NCBI RefSeq assembly: GCF_026914185.1
Contig: NC_070559.1
Location: 434,001 to 498,000, forward strand
DNA from: Puccinia triticina
Taxonomy: Eukaryota > Basidiomycota > Pucciniomycetes > Pucciniales > Pucciniaceae
DNA: 64,000 bases
Direction of reading: 5' to 3'
A program made the position numbers and the translations under genes. Under the pieces are notes generated by a model that worked only from the letters and a program-made list of their open reading frames with translations, was not told the origin of the DNA and made no database searches. Below are positions 21,401-33,618 of this stretch, in pieces (the stretch's first letter is position 1; each line of letters starts with the position of its first letter).

Positions 21401-23278
21401 GGACATTTGATTGATTTCGTAATCGAGTTCGAAAGATCTCTGATTTCGATCGTTTGAGAGGTTTTGTCCAGGACGGCAAACCGGTTACGAGCCACAAACA
21501 AGGCAGCTTGTCCATTTCCGCGTTTGCCTTCGGAGGATGAATCACGCACTTCACCCGCATTCATGTCTTTGGGCAAGTTGACTAATTCATACATTCCGTT
21601 TTCGGCAGGCTACCAATGGGTCATTCTTAGTTCAGAAAGGGAACCTGAAATGGTGAAGAGGGACACATACCGAAGTGACCAATACTGCTCGTTCAGCTGG
21701 GTTGTAACTAAGCGTACGCGGCTGGACATATTGACTTCCCAGTTTCTTGACGCTAATCACGCTGACGTCCGAGCCTGTCGACAGATCGTGGACCCGAACA
21801 TACTTATCGCGAATGTAGAATAAAGTATTGCCATGTAAGCTAAACGCCGGTCGTTCACGGTCGAGCTTGAACACGATCAAACCGGTATCGTGACCAGCAG
21901 CAAAGAGATTGAGCTCGGGGTGGGCTGTCAACACCCAGAACCGATCATTCTCTCGTCTGAAGGTTTGAACCGCTGTTCTTTTACTCATGTCCCACACACG
22001 AATGGTCTTATCCTCCGAGTCGGAAATGATTAATTCATGTTTTGGATGAAACAAGACGGCAGAACTGATACAGTCAATCTTAGTCAGCTCTCAAATCATT
22101 GGCTTGCTGTTCAAAGGATAGAGGAAGCGCGAACATGTTGTTGAAATGCCCGCGGCAAGTGTCCACCTCCCATGCTTTCGTCTCACTCATTCTCCACAGT
22201 TTGACTTGTCGGTCGTCACCACAAGAGACAATAAGGGGCAGGGTAGGGTGAAAGGTTGCCCAGTTGACACCCCGATCATGTCCCTCGAGAACATATTTGA
22301 CGACTGCATCGGTATTACCAAAGAGATCGGCTTGTCCAGAATTAGCCCGCTGAACTTGGTCTTCGAATGACATTGGCTGAGCTGTGGTAGTTTTCTTTCG
22401 AAGTCCGGTTATATCCCACACCCGAACACTAGAAACGAAAGGCAACTGAGCTTTGCGACAAAAATAATCAAAGATGTGTAGGCTGTTTTCTTCTTACGTT
22501 TGATCCATGGAACATGATACGATGTAGTCATCCTTTGGATGAAACTCGGCATACATGATGTAGTGGCTGTCAAAAAGGGAAAGAAGGGAGGTGGTCAACC
22601 TGTGTAAGAAACTTGGAATCAATAAAAAGTAAGTTACTTGTGACCGGTAAGAATCGCAATACATTGTCGCGATTGCCAGTTCCAGATCCTGATCGTCTGG
22701 TCATCCGAAGCAGAAAGAATCCAGGGGTGTTCGCGATGAAAAGATACTGATCGGACGTAGTCTAGATGGCCGTGCAGAGTGAATAGACATCGTCGTTGTT
22801 TATAATTCCAAACCTAGAATATCCAAGGGAATCACAAAGGCCAGGGGATGAATTGAGACTGCTTGGGCTTAGTCTGCTCGATTGAAGTGATAGTTCTCTA
22901 CTGACCTTGATCTTGTAGTCATCACCACCCGAGACGAATAGTGGTTGACTGGGATGGAAAGCGATTCCACGAACGGGCCCTGGAAAAATGGCCAATCGTT
23001 AGTGTTGGTAGTGAGCAGGATATTGGAGAGAGGAAGGGTGGTACCATCGTGTTCATCGAATCTTTCGACGAGAGTGCCCATCTGAAAGTTCCACATCTGG
23101 ATGCTACCCGAGTGGAGGGAAGCAGCCAGGAGAGTCAACTTGGGATGGAAGGCTATCCCCTTGACCCGGTTGGACTTGGACTCGAACTGATTTGGGAAGG
23201 CGAGGAGGGGGCATGTTGTTAGTTCTCTAATATCACCCGCGCTGGAGGATGGCCAGGTGCACCAACCTTGGTGAGCAT
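18431..23278 (-). CDS. COPA: Coatomer subunit alpha (alpha-COP)
   Basis: Alpha-COP is the large scaffold subunit of the COPI coat, which carries Golgi-to-ER retrograde traffic and binds dilysine cargo tails through its WD40 propeller. I read 16 exons, all phase-consistent: 23278-23267, 23186-23045, 22979-22906, 22813-22638, 22566-22498, 22428-22135, 22064-21671, 21609-21222, 21159-21021, 20938-20698, 20635-20480, 20401-20203, 20109-19559, 19473-19147, 19065-18793, 18694-18431. Together they total 3,699 nt, or 1,232 aa, close to the usual 1,200-1,230. The N-terminus is [19 protein letters not shown] with WD repeats ([39 protein letters not shown]). The middle has [17 protein letters not shown] and [16 protein letters not shown]. 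An acidic linker in exon 13 precedes the C-terminal COPI domain ([23 protein letters not shown]). The first coding exon is only 12 nt. The gene shares a 350-bp promoter region with SDA1. Confidence 0.95.
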
Positions 23279-23628
23279 CTGCATCGTGGGCGGCTGGAAG
23301 GGTTAAGAGATAGAGGTGCGCTGGTTCGGAGCGATCGGCGGATATTTCGAGTATGTTTCCTGTCTTGCGATGTTCGACTGCTCCAGTCTCATCCAATCGA
23401 TGGCTTCAGCGTGTCGTGAGTAGTTTTCTTGCTGCTGCTGGTGTCGTGGTGGTGGTGTATTGGTCTCCCCGCGAAATCTGGGTTTGGCTGCGTCATCGGG
23501 TGGAGGCCCGACACCTGTCACGCATGCACAGCCCGCCCGCTGCGCAGCCCACCCGCACTGCGCACTGCGCTGCCCATCGTCTGTGGTTCCGCCCTTGGCC
23601 ACCAAAACTTCCGAGCCACCACCAAGCA
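23279..23628. promoter_or_regulatory. Shared intergenic region of the divergent COPA-SDA1 pair
   Basis: The two start codons face away from each other with 350 bp between them. This span must hold both 5' UTRs and probably a bidirectional promoter. It is GC-richer than the flanks, with GCGCAC/GTGCGC phrases at 23560-23575. No TATA box is obvious in either direction. Confidence 0.5.
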
Positions 23629-26600
23629 ATGGATCCCTCATCCCGTAGACCAGACCGTGGTCTGCGATTAATCGCGTCAGTAGAAGTCTCTATCCGTTGA
23701 CCGACTCAGGCTGAACTCTTTCTCCCTGCTTGCGGTCGATCGATCTTCCTACTCAGAAATTTACCAGCCTTACAGAACTTGATCAAGCGAGACCCAGATT
23801 CGTATGCGGCCGAGTTTGCTACCCAATGGGATCACTACCAGTCACTCCGGTCGGTCATCCAGCTCGGGCTCAGCGTCGCTGGTGGCGGTGACCTCATCGG
23901 TGCCGGTAGCACTACTCAAACCGGCGCCAGTGTTAACAATAAAGGCCGAAGGGAGACCGAAGACAAATTCAAGGATGTAATCGGATTCCTAGCTCAGGTA
24001 TCTGATCTTCTCCGATTTCACATATACAGATTGTACAGTCTGTTCTCATCAAAGCTCATATCACCTCTCTCTCTTTCCACTTTAGACTGCTCCTTGCTTT
24101 GCTGCCAAGCAAAACCCTATCAGACCCGTCAAATCCTTGCCATCAGAGCTATCCAGCCTCTTGTTAGAAAGGCACGACAGGTTACAGCCTGAAACTAGGA
24201 AAGCATTGGTCCAAGCCCTAGTGGGCATACGTCGAAAAGACCCCACCAACTGCATGCTCACTAATCTCGAGTAAGCTTTCCCATCAGTACCAGGCTCCTT
24301 TGAGATGATTGAATGGACTTATGTTGTCTTCTTTTTTGGCTGAATTGTCCTTGTAGATTATTGCACGTACTCTTTGCGTTGCTACCCCTGACTACATCGC
24401 CCACCTTGAGAGCTTCTATCTTGAAGACAATCCTGACTGATATCAAGATGGCAAACAAGAAGGCCAAAAACCAAAAACTGAATCGATCGATCCAAGGCCT
24501 TCTATTTAGCATGGTCGAAAGCGGGATCAACTTACCCAGCGGCACCGGTGGATCAGCGCTGGAAGGTACAGGCATCAAAAAGATCAAGGTTAAAGGCCAA
24601 CATTCCGAGGCTAAAACCAGCGGCCGAGAGGCCATGTGGGCCGTCAAACTTGCATCCGAGCTGTGGCGCAAAGGGATTTGGAACGACTCGAAAACTATTC
24701 GAATCCTAGCAGACGCTTGCTTCCATTGTAATACCAAGGTCCAATCAGCCGCCATCCACTTCTTCCTCGCCGATCCCGAGTCTTCGGGTGCCTGTGCAGA
24801 CGATCAGGATAGCGATAACGACCAGCACGAAGAGATCAACGTCCGTCAAGTCAAACATGTCCAAACTATCAACAAGAAGAGGAAATCAACTGAGAAGAAA
24901 ACCGAAAAGAAAATTAAAGCCGCTGCCAAACTACAACGAGCCAAGGAAGCCGGTGCCTCACGCGTTGACTCTAACTTCTCTGCGCTACACTTGATTCAAG
25001 ATCCACAGCACCTCGCAGAAGAGTTATATGAAGCTTTGATGCGAAACGACAAGGTCTATACACTTGAGCACAAGGTTCTTATCCTCCGGCTTTTCTCTAG
25101 GATCAGCTCAGCACACAAACTGCAAGTCCTACCGTTCTACTCCTATGTACTCAAGTACATCGTTCACCATCAACTCGAAGTCACTTCGATCCTCGCTTCC
25201 CTGGCAGAATCGGTCCATGAGCTCACCCCACCAGATGTGTTAACACCATGCTTACGCAAGCTCGCCAACGAGTTCGTCCACCCTGGAGTTGCCTCGACCG
25301 TCATCGCGGCGGGCTTGAACAGTATAGCCCAAATCTGTCGGCGTCAGCCGCTGGCGATGGAGCCTGACTTGCTGGCTGATCTGGTGGAGTATCGGAAGAG
25401 TAAGGACAAGGGCGTGATTGCTGCCTCGCGCGGGCTACTCGGCCTGTTCAGAGAGGTCAACCCGACGATCTTGAAGAGCCGGGACCTGGGCAAGAAGGCG
25501 GCAATGGAGAAGCAGAAGGCTCGCTCCGGCGCGCCTCCCTCCGAGCTCGTCCCCGGACTGAGTAAACAGGTGGCCAGGTACGGCGAGATCCGAGGTGAAA
25601 TCTCTTCCATCGCCGGACTGGACTTGCTTGAACAGGCCATCTCCACCGACAATCGGGACCGACAGGATGGCGCCGATGAGGATGGGGACGACTTGGAGGG
25701 CTGGGAGGTTGCGTCGAGCGACGGTGACGATTCAGACTCTGATGGCGGCGGTTGGATTGACGTCAGTAGCGACGGAGGCAGTGACCTAGACGTATCTGAC
25801 TCCAGCGACGAGGACTCGGATGATGAGGCAGAAAGCTCTAGAAACAAGAAAAAGCGCAAAACGTCCAGATCGACCCGCAAACGGAAAACGGAAACTGCAG
25901 GATCTGATGATGGTGCCGAATCGGATGAAGAGGGTGATACTGTTAGCCAAGCTGGAAGCAACGCTCCTAAACCGCTTTCTGAGAGTCTAGCAGCTACAAA
26001 AGTAAGTGGATCTCCAGACCTAATATCGGGGGTGGGACAAAGCAGGCGGAAAGATACTGATATAAAATCTCCGGTGTACAGATCCTCACCCCTGCAGATT
26101 TCGCACGACTAAACGAGCTGAAGATCAATGCGATTGAAGATGCCGCGAAAGCGTCGGGATCGAAGAACGAGAACTCAGTGCACCAAAAGCTGCTGAAAGA
26201 GCTCCGCAAGCGGGCCTACCACGACCCACAGGGTCTGACCACGTTCGATGCAGATCTTGCGGGTGGAGGACAGCACCATGTGACTGAGGGAGATATCATC
26301 GGCAAGCAGAAGAAGGCTAAACAGGACTACGAGGAACGAATGGCTTCGATCCAGGCTGGTCGGGAGGGGCGCGAAAAATTCGGAAGTAATAAGGTCCGAG
26401 GACGGAAAGGATTGAAGAACGGCGCGACTGGTAGTAGCACTAATGAGGCCAAGTCTCGCCAAAAGTCTTTTGCTATGACTCAGAACTCAAATAAAGTAAG
26501 CCGCGAAATCGCTCTCTCCCCCACCCAACCCCACTTTGTTTTTCTTTACTAAGATTTTATTTGGCTCTTGTTTACATCTTAGGTGAGGAGTAAGAAAGGC

Positions 26601-26681
26601 GCCTCGTTGAGAGACCGTCAGAAAGTCTTGCGCGCTCATATTGACCGCAAGAAGCGTGGAGGTCGTCGTGGAAACAAGTGA
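23629..26681 (+). CDS. SDA1: SDA1, nuclear 60S ribosome-biogenesis protein
   Basis: SDA1 is needed for 60S pre-ribosome maturation and export and for G1 progression in yeast. I read six exons: 23629-23675, 23757-23997, 24086-24270, 24357-26001, 26082-26495, 26583-26681. They total 2,631 nt, or 876 aa, somewhat longer than yeast (767), mainly through an acidic insert. Conserved parts are NLPALQNLIKRDPDSYAAEF near the N-terminus, LLFSMVESG, YHDPQGLTTFDADL, and the basic C-terminus RAHIDRKKRGGRRGNK. A long Asp/Ser/Glu stretch precedes a Lys/Arg-rich nuclear-localisation-like block (KKRKTSRSTRKRK). Exon 1 is the least certain part: it relies on donor GC-GTCAGT, chosen because it keeps frame and gives an 81-bp intron. 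Transcribed divergently from COPA. Confidence 0.92.
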
Positions 26682-28268
26682 TTCAAAGTTGCTTAGCCCA
26701 TTCACTGCGCTTTTGCTATTGTCGCTTTTCTTCCTGCCATCATTTCTCTCTCCTGATTACTCGAGATCGGTCTCTCCTCGCCTGTTTGATGCCATTGAAG
26801 TTATATGATTGTGCGGAGGATATATATGCACAGCATTGGAACTCGGACCATGACCCCATTAAGAATGTGATGGACTCCGGAATTAATCAAGTTATCGATC
26901 GGGTGGTTACAACTGGCTCGGTTCAGGATCTCTTACGATAGAGACTTCGAGTCTTGGGACATACATGTAACAATCCAGTGGCGGTGGAAAATGCTGAAGG
27001 GGCAGGAAGTTGGTTTTGATTTTGTTCAGTGAGTTTGCTAAAGTCCCATCGATCAACAAGCAGCCGACCCTGACCGGAAGTGGGCCGGTGGTGACTGCGA
27101 CACTCGGCAGGCCGGCGTCTCAGGACTGCGGTGGGGTCTGGTTTGAAGAAATCCCTCACAGCTGGTGAACGAACGGCATTCGCACTGCTGTGTCCTGTGG
27201 CCCCGACTACCGTGGTCTGCCGCGGTCAGCTCAGAAGCTTTGGAGTCTCCGTCGGCATTGATCCCTTCCCAAAACCTAAATCGATAAGGAAACGATAACA
27301 GCCGCTTGTATGCACATCTCAGCCCCGCTGCCGATAGTGGCGCGCTCCAGTCCTTGCCGAGGATTTATGTCTATGTACAATACTTGCACCAGCTTCAGAC
27401 ATCTGCAGGGGGCTGCACCCTCCGTCAAGTTCCATACAAATCACTCTCACCGCAAGTGGATTCAGGGAGGATTTTCGTTTCTTGCGAGACCTTCAATGCC
27501 AATTGAACTGTGCCTCTGTGGGAGGCGCCATCCTCCGGTCAAATGTAACAAGTGTGAGGTTTTATCCCTCTGCGCGAGGAGGAAAGGGCTCTGAGTCAAT
27601 CGAGATCTCCTTACACAGCTGAGATACTCCAGTTCAAAATAAACCCCGCATCATCCTGAGGCACCAATCTGAGTGATAACTTCTTGTTGTAAAACAAAAG
27701 CGCGCCTGCTCTCACAGCCAAAAGCTCCTTGTCGATGATAAATATGGCATCACCGACCAACACAAATGCATACAGAGCCTTTTGTTTGCAAGTCATACAG
27801 AATTGGCAGGGGTGCCCCAGACCCGCAGCTGGGAGAAAATGTTACAAAAAAGAGAGCACTAGCTTTGATCGATGCCAGAGTCACTTTTTTGCCGCTTCCT
27901 AGCCTAGCCCCTAGGGCCATTCACAAACCTCACAGCAATATTTCAAACCAGCTGTTATCCCTATTCGCCTCACAGCAACTAGGGACATGTGAGCGTGTAC
28001 AATGGCCATCGTCCATGTCTCAGCGCCCGGGATGATAGGGATTAGTCCTGTTAGTTGGGAGTGGGCCGGACTGCGAATTACGGTGCATCTGTGTAGGAGA
28101 GGTCAAGCAATACGTGGTCTGTCTTCTATTTAATCGGGCGAGCTTTGGACTTCCAACCACCGGCACTCAACTCAATCAGTCAGTGATTAGATATTAGGCA
28201 AAAAAACATACAACGCATCACTCAGACAATTTTCTTTACCTTCCTCAGTTGAAAGACATTCACAAAAA
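26682..28268. other. Intergenic 1.6 kb, no gene recognised
   Basis: No ORF of convincing composition. The last ~140 bp, with a TATA-like CTATTTAAT at 28126-28134 and a CT-rich leader, are probably the promoter and 5' UTR of the secreted-protein gene. Confidence 0.5.
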
Positions 28269-28946
28269 ATGAATCCAGTGGTTCTATGCGGATGCTTGTA
28301 TCTATTAATGATGATACCTGGCGGCAGTTCGGCGTCACCGCAAAACAAAGCAAGGCTCTTCAGCAAACAAAACATGCAGGCCCAGTCTATTTCTGGAGCC
28401 AATCACCTTGGGACCAAGTTTACACACGCTTTTGAACCTACTAGCAACTTGGCCGACGGGAAGCACGACTCTAAAAAGCTTTCTAAACGATTCTACAACT
28501 GTTTCTGGAAAGGCCAAGCAGCTGATGAGGTCACTAAAACCCGCAATCTGGAGGCAGCGGCGGAAAAAAGTCAATCTTCCGGAAGCATGGCGACTACCAA
28601 AACAACGCAGAGGGGTTTTAAAAACCGACTAAAAAATCTAAACCAAATAAAAAACATTAGAAAAAAGTATCGTGGTTCACGCTCCGAACAAGACCAGTCA
28701 AGCTCCGAAAATCCCGATGATTCAGGAAATGATGACGAGTTCGTACAGGATGTTAGTTTCAAATTCGCAACCAGTGCGAAATCGATGGCATCGGGACCAG
28801 GACAGACTGTGATAAATTGGAGTGAATTGCAAAAACTAGACGCGTTAAGAGATATTCAAGACTCACCGACACATTATCAACATAGAGGAAATATGCGCTT
28901 TCATTACCCACCGGTAGATGGCGGATATGGAGGAAATTACTACTAG
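28269..28946 (+). CDS. Small secreted protein, candidate effector with a Y-x-C motif
   Basis: A single-exon ORF of 225 aa. Residues 1-22 form a typical signal peptide (hydrophobic LCGCLYLLMMI, cleavage likely after SSA at 22). The mature part is basic and low in cysteine: one Cys remains, at residue 78, within FYNCFW. Y/F/W-x-C is a motif enriched in secreted proteins of rust and powdery mildew fungi. A dibasic KR at 73-74 just before it could be a Kex2 processing site. Residues ~120-145 are Lys/Arg-rich, 146-160 acidic, and the C-terminus is rich in Gly and Tyr. I recognise no domain. TATA-like CTATTTAAT lies ~135 bp upstream and AATAAA at 29008-29013. The gene stands alone in a transposon-rich area, as effector genes often do. 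The effector role is inference. Confidence 0.75.
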   Translation: MNPVVLCGCLYLLMMIPGGSSASPQNKARLFSKQNMQAQSISGANHLGTKFTHAFEPTSNLADGKHDSKKLSKRFYNCFWKGQAADEVTKTRNLEAAAEKSQSSGSMATTKTTQRGFKNRLKNLNQIKNIRKKYRGSRSEQDQSSSENPDDSGNDDEFVQDVSFKFATSAKSMASGPGQTVINWSELQKLDALRDIQDSPTHYQHRGNMRFHYPPVDGGYGGNYY

Positions 28947-29711
28947 TATCAGACGACGATCATCTCACATCCAGTTTGGAAACATCAAGTTCAAACAATC
29001 AAAGATAAATAAACAGACACCACACCTTGTTACATGACTCTATTTCAGCTTTGCCTCCCCTGATCAACAAAATTTTCAAGTAAAAAAAAGATATATATTT
29101 TTGGATTTTTCTGTCTTCTTGCTTTTATGAAACAAGACCAATTAAAATCATGCTCCACTTCAAGTTCTAGCAGTAGGGCAGTCCTTGGATAAATCTTGTC
29201 AAAATCAACCTTTGCTAATTTTGAAAGAAGTGTAAGATTGGTCATGGTTTCTCCTTATATGGTGACTGTAGTGTCACTGGGATTAAGCTGAAGTAAAATT
29301 CATGCATGGAAACGCATGGGGTTAAAAAAGTGGCCAGGTTTTGGGTGGAATATGGACTCCCCTAGACCCACTACTACAATCCAACTATTAATGTTGGTGT
29401 CTAGTAGAGATAGCAGTATCATGTCATAAAAAAGATATGACAAATTTCAAAGGTCAAGTAGGGAACTTTGACCAGTAAAAAAACATAAATAGGCATTATG
29501 TGAGCCCATAGTTAAGGGCTTTGCACTACAGCTTGAATCTCAACTTTGGGTTTGTGTTGGCCCGGCTGCGGGGTCAAAGCGCGGTCTGGTTTGACTTGTC
29601 TGCGGCGAATCCCACTGCGGAGGCAGGTCAACGCTGGGGAAGGGTCAGAACTACATTGGTCTGGACTCTGATCCATCCGACCCGGATTTCATGCCAACAC
29701 TGCCAACGCAT
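28947..29711. other. Intergenic, no gene seen
   Basis: Begins with the probable 3' UTR of the secreted-protein gene. The rest shows no coding pattern. Confidence 0.45.
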
Positions 29712-29846
29712 TAGCACTGTTCACGTAAGAAATCTATGACCATGTGAGAGATATACATCAGCATACTTTCCCAGCCAAATTGGCTGGCAAAATGGGATAA
29801 ACTTTATTTCAATCTTGCTGATGTTTAGCTTACGTGAACAGTGCTA
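29712..29846. mobile_element. 135-bp MITE with 18-bp perfect inverted ends
   Basis: TAGCACTGTTCACGTAAG at 29712-29729 is perfectly inverted at 29829-29846. The terminal TA on both sides may be a TA target duplication, giving a 16-bp repeat. There is no coding sequence. Confidence 0.8.
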
Positions 29847-31178
29847 TTGTGTCAATGTGACAGTCACGTCAATTCACTGGCATGGCTTCCTCAGCCAACC
29901 AACTTGAGCCCTTCTGAGCAGGCCAACGGGGTATGAAAAGGTTGGGCCTACCTGCTGGCCCCGTCGTCTTGACTGAATGTCAGACACGCGTCCAATACGG
30001 CAGACCAGTAAACAAAGGCTTTCCAGCAGCAGCAAGCCAACAACAAAGGATCACGAAATTACGTGATCCCCCGTGCAGACCAAGTATATGTTCTCAAGTC
30101 TCTTCTCCCCTAGTCCGGCAGAGACCTTGTCTCTCCCGTCTAGGTGAGTACCCTTCCTCTTCTTTTGCCTATGGTCTTCCTTTCTTCCTTGTAGTGTTCC
30201 AAATTGTTGTACTTACAAGAGACCTTGTCTCTCCCGGCTAGCCCCAAGAAATAAAGCCCACAGATTGGACCTAGAAAGATCTTAGGCTTTTAGCCTCGTC
30301 CCAAGCCCCTTTCAGCATTGTCTTCAGTGAGGGTCCACCAGACCCTTACACGGACCCGCGTCAAGCATCAGTCATTATTGGCATGCTGTCCGTGTTGGGC
30401 AAACTTGAATTGATGAAGATTGCTTTTTTGGATCAAGTGTCCTGTAACTCTTTTTCTGTAAGAAACAGGTTGCAGGAGTTCTGTTTTTTCAAAAAAAAAA
30501 AGAAAAACACAGTTTGGAGAATGCTTGATTACAAAAAAAATGGGAATTGATATATGACTGTCCACTGGCAGCCTTCAATGAAGAGTTAACCTACGTGGTA
30601 AGTGGAGCATCTATCATTCCAAATTGTTCAGCACAGAGTGCTCAGCCTCCGCGTTTGAGCCTGGCGCTGTGATTGTTTTGAGGTAGGAATGCTAGCTGAC
30701 CCTCACAGAAGGTCATTGTTGGAAGATCAGCCAATGGCTTCTATTGTGCAGGTTTTGCGCAATGAATTTTGAGATGTGCAAGCCTGGTGCAATGCATTTT
30801 GTGTTGGGCAGGGCCTGCGTCAAGGATATGCCGATGCACTTCATTTGCACAGGCCTTGATTCATCAATGTGCTGATGCACTTTTGCTGCACAGGCCTTGC
30901 ATCAAGGATGTGCCAACGGCGGACCTTGACGTAAGGCCGGCATTGGAAGATATGCTGACTACGGCTCTGACAGCCTCCTGCGTAGAGAAATCAGGTCAGC
31001 CACCAAAAAATCCAAAACACTTTGGTGGCGTCTGACATTGATTTGAATTCATTCCAGGAAACAGACCAGAATCTCATTCTGTTTTTTTTCCTAGATTTTC
31101 CCCAGAACATTTTTGGATATGACTGATCAAGCCTCACAAATGCAGGCTCATATACACAAATCACTCCATACACTTTAC
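29847..31178. other. Intergenic with possible LTR relic and degenerate repeats
   Basis: From 30090 to 30240 the phrase GAGACCTTGTCTCTCCCG occurs twice about 110 bp apart, in a CT-rich context that could be part of an LTR. At 30750-30940 an irregular ~65-bp repeat built on CAGGCCTTGCATCAAGGATG occurs three or four times. No gene is recognised. Confidence 0.4.
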
Positions 31179-31403
31179 ACTGCAAGAAAAAGTCAAGCAA
31201 CTGCAAGCAGTTGACACACAAGAACTCCAAGAAAGCTTGTGGTATTACACAAGCTCTTGTCAAGCCTTACTGCTGACCAAGCTTCAATGCACAGTGGCTG
31301 TGCAGAAAAAGCTTATGTGTGTTTGACTGGGGCTAGAACAGCAGTTCCACAGCAGTCACACGCATGTCAACTGCTAGCAGTTGCTTGAATTTTTCTTGCA
31401 GTG
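31179..31403. mobile_element. 225-bp MITE with CACTGCAAGAAAAA ends
   Basis: The inverted ends share CACTGCAAGAAAAA with the large CACTG elements, then diverge (CAAGCAACTGC...AGTTG). TTA precedes and GTA follows, so a 3-bp duplication would carry one mismatch. It lacks the minisatellite and is probably a small relative. Confidence 0.7.
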
Positions 31404-32436
31404 GTATGGTCTGTCTAGCATAGTTCTCAAGGAGCTCTGGTGGGGTCAGTAACATGGTGCTGGTTTGAGCCCCCCTTTTGGCTGGGTGATTTACTCAGTC
31501 CTCATTTTTGAGCCAATCACAGCCTGCGACGGCCCGGAACCATTCCAAATAGCAATACAAAGCAAATTGGAAGGGGGTTGGCAATCCAAAATATTTTTGG
31601 ATTGCCCTCCAGTAAATTTTGCCAATTGAAATCATTTTGATGAGCTTGCCTTGTGGTGTACTCTTGAAAATGGCATGAATTGCCCCACCAAAGGGTATCA
31701 ATTTTGAGCAAAACCTGGAGTTTCAACACCCCCCTCTTGGGCAAACTTAACACAAGTGTACCCTCCTCCTACAGGATTGAGACAAATGGCAGGGGAGATG
31801 TCACCTTGCCCTATTTTCCCCAATACCTCCCTCTAGAATTCTGATTCTCACCGCGCCTTTGCAGGCACCATTAGAATCACCAGGATCTCAGTTAAATTTC
31901 ACCCAATTCAAACTCCTCTTTTTCCCTACCCTCTTGCAAGAAACATCCTGTAAATGTTGTTACATGGTGGATTTCTGTAACCTGCCCCCTTTGAAACCAG
32001 TCCACAGTAGGTGGATTGGGCTAGTAATTATGAGGGGCAGTAGGCTAAAAAAAAAGAATGAAAGATGGTAAAGCAGGCTAGTGAGCTACAAGTCTGTCTA
32101 CTCAGTTTTTTTTTTCAAACCACAAACTATAGTTTTTAAATCATTTACAAATACACTGTTTTTTATAAGAAAGACTCGAGTCTGTAGGGCCAATGATGAG
32201 ATAGAGGTAAGCCTCTCCTTTGGAGAGCGCTTTGCGCCTCCTCGGAGAGGCTTTGTCAAGCTTGCCTCTTGGGGGGCTTGCCGGGGTCCTATGGAGTTTT
32301 GCGTCCGCCGTGTACCTCAAAGTGAACACTGGAAGACTCCCCGTAGGATCTACGCCCCCCGTACAGACTAAAATTTCACAGATCTAAACCTTACTTGCTG
32401 GTGAAAAGTGATTGAGATCAAGTTCTCACCAGCCAG
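31404..32436. other. Intergenic, no gene seen
   Basis: Single-copy and low-complexity DNA. A short hairpin made of CTTTGGAGAGC and its neighbours lies near 32220-32250. There is no coding signal. Confidence 0.4.
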
Positions 32437-32900
32437 TCGAACTTAACACAAGTCCCTCCTTGTGCTCGCGGGGCGCAAGCACCCTCCCGCTTGCGGGAGG
32501 GACTTGTGCCTAATGTCCCAAATTTGGCTTGAGGCTGCCCAGCCATTTGTCCAAAATTCCCTTCAAACCCACCTATCACCGTATACCCTTCTGATTTCTT
32601 CACAGCCTCGAGTACCATTAGAATCAGCTTTCATTTCTACATAATATCATGTATTCAGCACAATACCTACCCCCATCCCCTCAAAGAGAAATTGATGTAA
32701 AAAACCCCACTTTAGAGCCTATCCGGCCTTGTGTAGACCGGATAGCGCGTCCGGCCTAAACACATGAAAATAAGGTTGGACATCTCTACCGCAAGCTGCC
32801 TGCATGGGATGGCACTCATTTTTAAGTTAATACCAAACGAACCCGTGAGAGCATGTCCAACGGCAACCTTCGGATGATCCGATGGCTTGTTCACATTGCT
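32437..32900 (+). repeat. Dispersed ~460-bp repeat, copy 1
   Basis: This stretch aligns along its length with 58240-58700 in the same orientation, at perhaps 75-80% identity by eye. Shared phrases include CACCCTCCCGCTTGCGGGAG, GGCTTGAGGCTGCCCAGCCA, TACCATTAGAATCA and CATGAAAAT. The CCCTCCCGC/GCGGGAGGG palindrome suggests a structured start. Element type unknown. Confidence 0.75.
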
Positions 32901-33618
32901 CAAGAAGAGCCCTCGCAAGAATGGCCGCTGAGCGGTCAGTGATGAATGGATTTACTTGAAAAAACTTGTACAAGATAGCTAATATCAAGGCCTACAAACT
33001 GGCACATGAGGCATGGAAATTGAAGCCAAAAGAGGGGAGTAAAAAGAGATGTAATTTCAAAAAACACAATTTTCTCTGTAAAACCCCGTCAGCCTCAGGC
33101 CAAGCATGGGACTTTAGTCATAAGCCTCTCCTTCGGAGACGCTTAGTTAAGCTCTCATCCACTATAAATATTTATGTGTACTCCGAGTAGCTCTCCCACA
33201 GAATATTGAAGCGTTGCCAAAAAGGTCCCAAAAACTGTGCCGTGAGAGAAGGAGCATCCAAACGTTTCCAAAACCATTTCAAATGGTTCTGGAGATATTT
33301 TTCAAACCAAATTGGTTTCCAAAATATTTTCAAAACCACCTCAGGTGGTTCCAGAAATATTTTAAAAATATCTGAAAATGGTTAGTCCGACTCGTTCTTC
33401 AGGACGTCCGGACTCAATTGAAAAAAATATTTTGAAAACCAATCATACTGGTTTTCAAAATATTTTGTTGCACCCGTGGTGTAGCCTACAGGCGGGAGGG
33501 GTCGAGGGCCCCCGGCCCAGACTCAGAGACAAGTTGAGCCAAGCGCTCACCAAGATTTTTTTGACATCTGCGATTCCTTCTCTTCGCTTGAGGAGTCTAC
33601 TACACATAAATAAGTACA
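32901..33618. other. Upstream of amidase A; AT-rich palindromes
   Basis: At 33275-33465 several inverted phrases such as GGTTTTCAAAATATTTT and its complement occur, with a possible small MITE at 33425-33465. The last ~140 bp are presumably the amidase promoter and leader. Confidence 0.4.

Noticed and set aside
25344..25961. 205-aa minus-strand Ser-rich ORF
   Set aside because: Antisense of the acidic region of SDA1, where Asp/Glu/Ser codons read as Ser/Leu-rich on the other strand.
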